DNA from: DATJUF01 sp035524095
GTDB lineage: Bacteria > Desulfobacterota > Binatia > Binatales > Binataceae
NCBI GenBank assembly: GCA_035524095.1
Contig: DATKPK010000203.1
Span: 1-21,200, forward strand
DNA length: 21,200 nt
Direction of reading: 5' to 3'
Of this stretch, positions 15,674 to 21,200 are shown piece after piece. Under the pieces are notes generated by a model. The model saw only the letters and a list, made by a program, of their open reading frames with translations, ran no database searches and was not told the DNA's origin. The number at the start of each line of letters is the position of its first letter. Positions within the stretch are counted from its first letter, which is position 1. Position numbers and translations under genes: made by a program.

Positions 15674-17197
15674 CTAGCTGGAGCAGGTCAACGGACTCAT
15701 GCTGTATATCTCGCGTCCTTTTCCAAGCGAGGCATGATACGGGAACCGCCACTCAGCCCATCTGAGGACTTCGGGGAGCAGTGCAAGGCGTCCGCTCCAC
15801 AATAGAAACAACTGAACGTCGGATTGCTCGGCGGCGGCGATCACCTGAGCCGCCGTGAGATAGCCGCTGGCGATCCGAACAAAAGAGGTGTCGCTTAATT
15901 GCGGCGGCATGTCGCGGCCTGCCGCAAACGCTATTCCCTGTGCGTCGGTCAATATCGCAGAATTCTTACCGGTCATGCTCACTATCAGTTGAGCGCTTTT
16001 CAGGTCGGCGGAGTCGGTAGCGATATGCAGGACGCTATTGATCTGCCACGCGGCTTGACGTGCGGCTAGAGCAGAGAGGCTGATCACCGTCAGTATTGCC
16101 AGACCGGCGGTCGCAAATTCTCGACCCTCGCGACAGGCTCGCCCACTGTTGACCCATCGTGACAATCTGTTCCAGAACCTGCACCATCCGAGGCCAGCGG
16201 CTATTGCTACTGGCGGAACAAGGACAACCAGATGATGGCTGAACAGGGGATGGTGAAACAGAATGCCGGTGAGCGTGAATGTTATCCAGCCCGCCAAAAC
16301 TATTCCTTCGGGAACAGAAACGACGCCGAGCACAGCAAACATCGAGGCCGCGACGAGGAGCCAATCGTGCGCGAAGAACTGAGCGATCACGGTGGACGTC
16401 CGAGGCATAGTGTCGGACGTTATCGCGGACCGCGCGGCCCAGTGAAACTCGACCGCTTGATGCCACACCCTTGAAGGACCAAAGACTAAGAACGCGCAAA
16501 GAATCACGATGCCGAAGGTGCCAATTGCAAGTATGGCGTCGGTGATAAGCGGCAACCAACTCAGCCGCTTACCGACGGAGGTCATCCAGCATCTGAAACC
16601 GATAGCCAGAAACAGGGCGGGAAGCGTGAAGAGCCCGAGCAACTTCACCAGGACTGAGGCGGCGATCAAGGCGGAGGCCAAGCTGAGGCCAATGCGGCCG
16701 CCGGATCGCGTGTATCGTATAGCAAAGGCCATCCCGGCCACGGCGAATGCGCTCGCGGGGACTTCGGGGCTTACGGCACGCGACCACTCCAGTTCCATCG
16801 GCGACAGGATCACGATTGCGGCTGCCACCCAGCCTCCAGTCCAGCCGGACAATTGCAGAGCGATCAGTCCGGTAGTTGCGATCACGATCAAGCCCATCGT
16901 GGCGCTAAGTAGTTGACCGGACAGAAAGCTCATCCCGAACAGCCGCATCGAGTAGTAGACGAGCGGCAGCCACAGTGGCGGCTGGGAATCGAAGATGGTG
17001 GCGTAGAGATGACTACCGCGGAGCATCATCCGCGCCGATTCGAGATAGACTCCCGAGTCGTAGTCATCGTCGTAATGCCCAAGGTTCGCGTAGAGAAGAA
17101 AGATCGCGAAGACAGCGAGAACAACGGTAACGAAGATTATCGGCCAAGTTATCGAGCTACGAGAAAATTGGCCCTTAGCTTCCGGCTGGGGGTTCAT
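15674..17197 (-). CDS. Membrane glycosyltransferase, GT39/ArnT-like (PMT superfamily)
   Basis: The 507-residue protein has an N-terminal transmembrane helix (about 18-37) followed by the acidic loop GHYDDDYDSGVYLESARMML (40-59). This is the position of the catalytic/metal Asp in GT39-type enzymes (protein mannosyltransferases, ArnT). QPPLWLPLVYY (72-82) begins the second helix. About ten more hydrophobic segments follow, then a soluble C-terminal domain of roughly 120 residues facing the periplasm. Such enzymes transfer a sugar from a polyprenyl-phosphate donor to lipid, glycan or protein acceptors. It is divergent from the GH1 beta-glucosidase; the 137-base gap between them (17198-17334) should contain both promoters. 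The acceptor cannot be deduced. Confidence 0.85.
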   Translation of the reverse strand: MNPQPEAKGQFSRSSITWPIIFVTVVLAVFAIFLLYANLGHYDDDYDSGVYLESARMMLRGSHLYATIFDSQPPLWLPLVYYSMRLFGMSFLSGQLLSATMGLIVIATTGLIALQLSGWTGGWVAAAIVILSPMELEWSRAVSPEVPASAFAVAGMAFAIRYTRSGGRIGLSLASALIAASVLVKLLGLFTLPALFLAIGFRCWMTSVGKRLSWLPLITDAILAIGTFGIVILCAFLVFGPSRVWHQAVEFHWAARSAITSDTMPRTSTVIAQFFAHDWLLVAASMFAVLGVVSVPEGIVLAGWITFTLTGILFHHPLFSHHLVVLVPPVAIAAGLGWCRFWNRLSRWVNSGRACREGREFATAGLAILTVISLSALAARQAAWQINSVLHIATDSADLKSAQLIVSMTGKNSAILTDAQGIAFAAGRDMPPQLSDTSFVRIASGYLTAAQVIAAAEQSDVQLFLLWSGRLALLPEVLRWAEWRFPYHASLGKGREIYSMSPLTCSS

Positions 17198-17334
17198 AAT
17201 CAGGCGACCGATAGAATACGATCGCAGGGAATCAACATGCCATGACGGACAAAAGCAAACTATATTTGTCTCGTTAGTTACGATTTAGTTAAAAAATATC
17301 GCTGCCATCATTAATTCATGCTAAAAGACGTTAG

Positions 17335-18696
17335 ATGGCACAGATTTTTCCCCCTGACTTTCTCTGGGGCGCGGCCAGTGCTGCCTACCAGATAGAAGGC
17401 GCGTGGAACGAAGACGGCAAGGGCGAATCCATCTGGGACCGCTTCGCTCATACCCCAGGCAAAATCAAAAACGGTGATACAGCGGACACCGCTTGTAGCT
17501 TTTACTATCGCTATGCCGAGGATATCGCGATTATGGCGAGGCTCGGACTCACGGCGGCCCGGATTTCTTTTTCGTGGCCGCGAATCCTCCCGCAGGGGCG
17601 TGAGAGCATCAACCAGAAAGGCCTCGACTTTTACAACCGCGTCATCGACGAGCTGCTGCGGAATAAGATCCAGCCGTTCGTGACTCTTTACCATTGGGAC
17701 CTGCCGCAGGCGTTAGAGGATCTGGGTGGTTGGCGTAATCGCGACACAGCCGAATACTTTCGCGACTATGTTGCGTTGGTGGCAGATCGATTGGGCGATC
17801 GCGTCAAGCATTGGATCGTTCTCAACGAGCCGTGGATGTTCACGATGCTCGGTCATTTCCAGGGGATCCACGCGCCGGGCCTCCGTGACCCGATAGGAGC
17901 GCTGCGGGCGACACATATCGTGAACCTCGCCCAAGGCCTGGCAGTACGCGCTCTCCGCGAATCGCGCCATCAAGCAAAGGCAATTGGGACGGCGTTCAGC
18001 ATCTGCCCAACGCATCCACTGACCGACTCCGCGAACGATCGGGCCGCGGCTGAGCGCTGCGACAAATTCGTTAACCTTTGGTTCCTGGAGACGGTGATGA
18101 ACGGGCGCTATCCGGAAATCGGAGGCCCGATCAGATTCGAGGATTTGGCCGATATACGTCCGGGCGACATGGATACGGTCAAGGCCCCTCTCGATTTTAT
18201 CGGAATCAACCTCTATACGCGGGCAATTATCAAGCACGATCCCAAGGAGCGCTACCTTGGGGCAAAGCACGTCCAGCCGGAAGGCAAAGAGCTCACCGAT
18301 TTTGGATGGGAGGTCTACCCGCGATCCATCTCTGAGATGATTCTGCGGATCTCGCGAAAATATGGACGCCCGATCTACGTCACCGAGAATGGCTGTTCAT
18401 ACGATGACTTGCCGGATGGTGACGGACGGGTGAGGGACGAGCGCCGAATCTGTTTCCTGCGGCGCTATCTCGCGGAAGTCGGACGAGCAATCGAGGCCGG
18501 CGCCGACGTGCGCGGTTACTTCGTGTGGACACTCACCGATAATTTCGAATGGGCAGAGGGCTACGCTCAGCGCTTCGGGATCGTCTATTGCGACCGCGAC
18601 ACCCAGCGGCGGATTATCAAGGACAGTGGCTACTGGTACGCCCGTCTAGTCCAATCGAATCAGTTGGACGACTTGCGCCTCGAATTGGACCGATAG
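17335..18696 (+). CDS. GH1 family beta-glucosidase
   Basis: The 453-residue protein is a complete glycoside hydrolase family 1 enzyme of usual length. The N-terminal signature FLWGAASAAYQIEGAWNEDG (9-28) includes Gln19 of the -1 sugar subsite. VTLYHWDLPQAL has His120, VLNEPW holds the acid/base Glu165, and YVTENG holds the nucleophile Glu351. WTLTDNFEW (398-406) supplies the Trp/Glu pair that recognises the sugar O4/O6. It would hydrolyse beta-glucosides, and often beta-galactosides or fucosides, with retention. No signal peptide is present, so it acts on imported oligosaccharides in the cytoplasm. The ribosome binding site before ATG 17335 is weak. Confidence 0.96.
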   Translation: MAQIFPPDFLWGAASAAYQIEGAWNEDGKGESIWDRFAHTPGKIKNGDTADTACSFYYRYAEDIAIMARLGLTAARISFSWPRILPQGRESINQKGLDFYNRVIDELLRNKIQPFVTLYHWDLPQALEDLGGWRNRDTAEYFRDYVALVADRLGDRVKHWIVLNEPWMFTMLGHFQGIHAPGLRDPIGALRATHIVNLAQGLAVRALRESRHQAKAIGTAFSICPTHPLTDSANDRAAAERCDKFVNLWFLETVMNGRYPEIGGPIRFEDLADIRPGDMDTVKAPLDFIGINLYTRAIIKHDPKERYLGAKHVQPEGKELTDFGWEVYPRSISEMILRISRKYGRPIYVTENGCSYDDLPDGDGRVRDERRICFLRRYLAEVGRAIEAGADVRGYFVWTLTDNFEWAEGYAQRFGIVYCDRDTQRRIIKDSGYWYARLVQSNQLDDLRLELDR

Positions 18697-18757
18697 TGAG
18701 TAGGACAATTGTGCGCCGGTTTAGCGCGAGATCGTGTTGGAAACTATCGTAGCGCGG

Positions 18758-18814
18758 TCTGGATGGCGGGCCGCGCCCGACGAGAATGGCGATTACGTCT
18801 ACGCTATAGTCTGA
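18758..18814 (+). repeat. Tail repeat copy 1 (C-terminal coding remnant)
   Basis: Read in frame to TGA 18812-18814 this encodes SGWRAAPDENGDYVYAIV. It closely resembles copy 2 at 19191-19250, with about 40 of 54 bases identical by my alignment and mostly synonymous or conservative changes. The frame is open upstream only to 18725. It looks like the 3' remnant of a gene whose body is lost. Confidence 0.45.
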
Positions 18815-18838
18815 CGCATCGGCGACAGCGTCGGCACA

Positions 18839-19169
18839 ATGAATCAAGTTATCCAGACCGTTACATTGTGGCCCAGTGGGGCCTAGGGATCTTGAACTGA
18901 TCGAGAAGGCGGCGATGCGTGCTTTTCCACCGCGCCTACCCGAGCAACCCATCTTCTATCCCGTTCTTTCCGAGGAATAAGCGATCAAAATCGCTCGCGA
19001 TTGGAATGTCCCGGCCAGCGGGGCCGGTTTTGTGACTCGTTTCGAGGTGAAGAGAGTTTTTCTCGCACAATTCCAAGTGCGGGAAGCCGGCGGCCAGGCG
19101 CACCTTGAATACTGGATACCTGCCGAAGAGCTTGCCGCATTCAATGAAGCCATCGTCGGTCAGATCTAA
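18839..19169 (+). pseudogene. ADP-ribosylation/crystallin J1-like protein gene, broken by a frameshift and an in-frame TAA
   Basis: Three pieces together give a nearly full copy of a small (about 110-130 residue) family usually annotated ADP-ribosylation/crystallin J1. From ATG 18839 one frame reads MNQVIQTVTLW. The frame then has to change near 18869-18872, to PVGPRDLELIEK followed by AFPPRLPEQPIFYPVLSEE. At 18978-18980 a TAA stands where the family usually has Tyr (NEEYA...IARDWN). The same frame continues as AIKIARDWNVPASGAGFVTR and ends with EYWIPAEELAAFNEAIVGQI before TAA 19167-19169. The family pattern is recalled from knowledge, not searched. TAA ends many intact genes here, so the codon is not reassigned. 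The molecular function of the family is not established. Confidence 0.75.
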
Positions 19170-19190
19170 GTGATCTTAGAATTCCGTTAA

Positions 19191-19250
19191 TCGGACTGGC
19201 GACCCGCGCCCGACGATGATGGGCACTATGTCTGCGCCATAGCCCTATGA
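19191..19250 (+). repeat. Tail repeat copy 2 (C-terminal coding remnant)
   Basis: The frame after TAA 19188-19190 encodes SDWRPAPDDDGHYVCAIAL and ends at TGA 19248-19250. It is a diverged copy of the tail at 18758-18814. The two copies flank the broken crystallin J1-like gene. Its end overlaps the minus-strand ORF that finishes at 19226, so at most one of the two readings is functional. Confidence 0.4.
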
Positions 19251-19351
19251 AGCCGCAGACGCACGATGATCCGCTCGTCTTCTTTGAGATACTTAAATTC
19301 GTTATTGTACTCGCAGTTAACCAGCCAGCGATCCACAATCTGGCCCTTCAC
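19226..19351 (-). pseudogene. C-terminal piece of a frameshifted small protein (or coupled 41-residue ORF)
   Basis: From GTG 19351 this frame encodes 41 residues including GQIVDRWLVNCEYNNEFKYL and KEDERIIVRLRLHRA, a protein-like composition. The GTG overlaps the TGA of the upstream 95-residue ORF (GTGA, 19348-19351). Adding a single base there would join the two as ...CERRVKGQIVDRW..., a continuous protein of about 136-137 residues. I favour a one-base deletion in an original single gene, given the broken gene next door. A genuine coupled small protein cannot be excluded. Confidence 0.45.
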
Positions 19352-19635
19352 CTCCGTTCGCAAACGAGAACTCGCCCCTCCTTTAAGCCCCTAAGCAGGT
19401 CGAGATAGTCGAGTTCGCCATAATTGCCGCGCGCACCAACGAACATCAGATTATGGTGCATGTGCCAGGGCGTGCCGAGAAAGCCGATTAGGCAATCTTC
19501 CTCTCGTTCGGCGTTCTGAAAGCACAGGACTGCGTCTCGGCCGAGATCGACCTCCACACTGAAATCGGCGTCGGCCCGCGCTATCAAGCCTATTTCGCGG
19601 CATAACTGCTCAATCAGATCGAGATCATAGAGCAT
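19348..19635 (-). CDS. Conserved-looking hypothetical protein (95 residues, possibly truncated by frameshift)
   Basis: The protein is acidic and soluble: an N-terminal helix (YDLDLIEQLCREIGL), a strand-rich middle (VEVDLGRDAVLCF), a GFLGTPWHMH motif (51-60) and a LDYLDLLRGLKEGRVLVCE segment near the end. The pattern suggests a small immunity- or stress-type alpha/beta protein, but I cannot name a family. No clear ribosome binding site precedes ATG 19635. The reading frame ends at TGA 19348-19350 exactly where another frame continues with protein-like sequence (19351 to 19226). The 95 residues are therefore probably the N-terminal two thirds of a longer protein. Confidence 0.55.
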   Translation of the reverse strand: MLYDLDLIEQLCREIGLIARADADFSVEVDLGRDAVLCFQNAEREEDCLIGFLGTPWHMHHNLMFVGARGNYGELDYLDLLRGLKEGRVLVCERR

Positions 19636-19790
19636 GGTTCAAGCGGGTCGGCTCGCAAACTGAATCTTGAGCGCACTTCGCGGACTCGTTTGCTCGATGT
19701 GCCTTCGGCTCCGCCAATGCTAACACCGGTTCGCGGCCGAACCCTATGTCATGCTATAAGCGGTCATTGTCCAACGGAGGACTGATCCTA

Positions 19791-20339
19791 ATGTCTAACA
19801 AAGGCTTCTCGCATGTCGGTCTGTCCACGCTCGATCTCGACAAGACGCGCGACTTCTACGAAAACGTGCTTGGGTTCAAGGCCGTCGTATGTGACATCAT
19901 TCCCGTCAAAGAAGGTGGCCAGATTCGGCATATCTTCTTCGATACGGGGCGTGATCAACTCATTGCCTTCATGGAAGCGCGTGGCGTCGATGGCATCCCA
20001 GCCGAGTACGACACTTCGATTGCGCGCGGCCTTGGCGTGCCCGGAGCGTTCTATCATTTTGCCTTCGAGGCTGGGAGCGAGGCTGGCCTGAAGCAGAAGC
20101 GCGAGGAGTTGCTGTCAAAAGGTGTGGACGTTACCGAAGTAGTGGATCATACGTGGGCGAAATCGATCTACTTCAAAGATCCCAACGGCCTGATGCTTGA
20201 GTTCTGCTGCCTCACGCGTGAGTTCGTCGCCGACGATGCGAAGATGCAAGAGCGCTTCAAGTTGTCGAATCCGGCCCGCTCGCTCGATATGGCGCCGGAC
20301 AGCCCAATGCGTACGGGTCATCCGGGCGGCCGCGCATAG
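19791..20339 (+). CDS. VOC family protein (glyoxalase/dioxygenase superfamily)
   Basis: The 182-residue protein consists of one paired-beta-alpha-beta-beta-beta module set typical of vicinal-oxygen-chelate enzymes. The N-terminal FSHVGLSTLDLDKTRDFYEN (6-25) provides metal ligand His8. LGVPGAFYHFAFE (81-93) provides His89. The block KSIYFKDPNGLMLEFCC (124-140) provides Glu137. Such proteins act as glyoxalases, ring-cleaving dioxygenases, epimerases or resistance proteins; the reaction is not deducible. I start at ATG 19791 because GGAGGA lies about 9 bases upstream. The alternative ATG at 19746 adds 15 residues outside the fold and lacks a comparable site. The C-terminal 40 residues beyond the fold are polar and probably flexible. 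Confidence 0.9.
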   Translation: MSNKGFSHVGLSTLDLDKTRDFYENVLGFKAVVCDIIPVKEGGQIRHIFFDTGRDQLIAFMEARGVDGIPAEYDTSIARGLGVPGAFYHFAFEAGSEAGLKQKREELLSKGVDVTEVVDHTWAKSIYFKDPNGLMLEFCCLTREFVADDAKMQERFKLSNPARSLDMAPDSPMRTGHPGGRA

Positions 20340-20765
20340 CAGATCAATAAGAATTTCCAGGACGCTCGCTCGCATCCGCGGGCGGGCGCGATACGCTTCC
20401 GCATCGTGTTTGTCTCTTGACGACGACCTGTTTTGGTCTGCTGGCAGACGCTTATCGCGCGATCTGATTGGTCAGATTCAGCGATCGTAAACAGTGTAAT
20501 AAAGGCCATACAGGCGCCATGAGGTGCTCGTGGCCACGATCGCTCTCGCGAGGTGCTGTTTGCGACCATCAAGATTCTAACTGCCTGATAAACAACAATA
20601 ATCTTGCACTAAGAACGTGCGGGAGGCAGTGGAGAGGAAGCCGCACAATCGAGGCACGTCGATTGCTCAAATTCTTGGGTCGAATGCCGAATCGCAATGA
20701 CTGTCGCGAGGGTGATTGAAACCTTGGCCGGAGCGATTCGTAGATGCGCTACAGGAGGAAGGGTT
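20340..20765. other. 426-bp intergenic region without a recognisable gene
   Basis: No frame on either strand looks protein-like. A small perfect hairpin ATCTGA-TTGG-TCAGAT lies at 20462-20477. The stretch ends with AGGAGGAA (20753-20760), the ribosome binding site of the glycine-zipper gene. No clear terminator or promoter was identified. Confidence 0.5.
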
Positions 20766-21113
20766 GTGACCAGACGTATCGTCGGGGTAGCAGGCGGGTT
20801 CGCGCTCGGATTGGCGTTGGCCGGTAATTGCTGGGCGCAATCGCTGACGACCACACAAAAGGGCTTGATTGGTGGCGGCCTGCTGGGCGCCGGTACGGGC
20901 GCGATTGTGGGTGCGGCTGTACATCATCCAATTGCGGGTACGGCAATCGGGGGAGGGATCGGCCTGGTTGCGGGTGGCGCGGTCGGACATGAATTGCAGA
21001 ACAACGAAAATCAGCAAAGCCAGCAGCAAGCAGAGATTGCAGCTCAGGAGGCTCAGATTCGGCGTCAGCGCGAGGAAATCAAGCAGCTGCAGCAGAACCA
21101 GAATACCGAGTGA
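20766..21113 (+). CDS. Secreted glycine-zipper domain protein with coiled-coil tail
   Basis: Starting at GTG 20766, which has AGGAGGAA about five bases upstream, the 115-residue product opens with a signal peptide (MTRRIVGVAGGFALGLALAG, cleavage after CWA). It continues with a glycine-zipper repeat rich in GxxxG (GLIGGGLLGAGTGAIVGAAV, then GTAIGGGIGLVAGGAVGHEL) and ends in a Gln-rich heptad-like tail (QQAEIAAQEAQIRRQREEIK). Glycine-zipper proteins of this kind sit in or against the outer membrane of Gram-negative bacteria and are often envelope-stress related; the precise role is unknown. The open frame extends to ATG 20697, but that start lacks a ribosome binding site and buries the signal peptide. 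A second exported protein follows 42 bases later, probably in the same operon. Confidence 0.82.
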   Translation: MTRRIVGVAGGFALGLALAGNCWAQSLTTTQKGLIGGGLLGAGTGAIVGAAVHHPIAGTAIGGGIGLVAGGAVGHELQNNENQQSQQQAEIAAQEAQIRRQREEIKQLQQNQNTE

Positions 21114-21155
21114 TCAATCGACATCTGGGATTCTTTGAAAAGCACGAGAGGAGAA

Positions 21156-21200
21156 ATGAAATTGAAGCTTAAGAGTTTAGCCGTGCTGACCTTGGGAGCG
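21156..21200 (+). CDS. Start of an exported protein gene, truncated by the window edge
   Basis: ATG 21156 follows a strong ribosome binding site (GAGAGGAGA) and encodes MKLKLKSLAVLTLGA up to the last base. This is a typical signal-peptide n-region and early h-region. Its 42-base distance from the glycine-zipper gene suggests co-transcription. Nothing more can be said of its identity. Confidence 0.6.
   Translation, partial: MKLKLKSLAVLTLGA

Noticed and set aside
18978..18980. TAA as a recoded sense codon
   Set aside because: Several intact genes in the window terminate with TAA, and the same locus also carries a frameshift. Gene decay or sequence error explains it better.
1..21200. CRISPR arrays, transposases, phage structural genes
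   Set aside because: No regularly spaced repeats, no transposase-like ORFs and no terminal inverted repeats were seen. The HK97-fold shell at 7787-8596 is an encapsulin because of its cargo partner and length, not a phage capsid.

Overview
The window looks like a chromosomal segment of a Gram-negative, moderately GC-rich, probably soil-type bacterium. Exported proteins carry Sec signal peptides ending in AxA-type sites, the tRNA-Leu gene encodes its own CCA end, and the catabolic, secondary-metabolism-like and encapsulin genes are typical of uncultured soil lineages. A group such as Candidatus Binatota or another deltaproteobacterium-like lineage is a guess; the sequence alone does not settle it.

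Layout. 1-2262: the 3' end of a CYP102/CPR-type diflavin reductase, a complete M20 metallopeptidase, and a small two-helix membrane ORF split between two frames. 2263-3314, minus strand: a CmcJ/NvfI-family oxidoreductase and tRNA-Leu(CAA). 3553-6527, plus strand: a crotonase-fold protein lacking both usual catalytic glutamates, followed by two tightly coupled acyl-CoA dehydrogenase subunits that look like the two halves of a heteromeric enzyme. 6723-8596, plus strand: a DyP-type peroxidase with a C-terminal cargo-loading peptide, overlapping the gene of a family 1 encapsulin shell. This is a complete two-gene nanocompartment, closed by a strong hairpin terminator.

8681-13258, minus strand: a four-gene BMP-family (nucleoside-type) ABC importer operon in the order ATPase, permease, permease, binding protein. 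13760-14944, minus: a metal-dependent amidohydrolase with its own terminator. 15183-15380, minus: a small CxxC...CxxC protein with a recognisable promoter and ribosome binding site. 15674-17197, minus: a GT39-like membrane glycosyltransferase, divergent from a GH1 beta-glucosidase at 17335-18696.

18697-19790 is a decaying patch. It holds an ADP-ribosylation/crystallin J1-like gene broken by a frameshift and an in-frame TAA, a minus-strand gene apparently split by a single-base shift, and two diverged copies of a short C-terminal coding tail. The window ends with a VOC-family metalloenzyme, a secreted glycine-zipper protein and the first codons of another exported protein.

The best-supported functional unit is the encapsulated DyP peroxidase. 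The most unusual sequence-level observations are the broken genes near 19 kb, the small four-cysteine protein near 15.3 kb, and the acyl-CoA module with non-canonical active sites.
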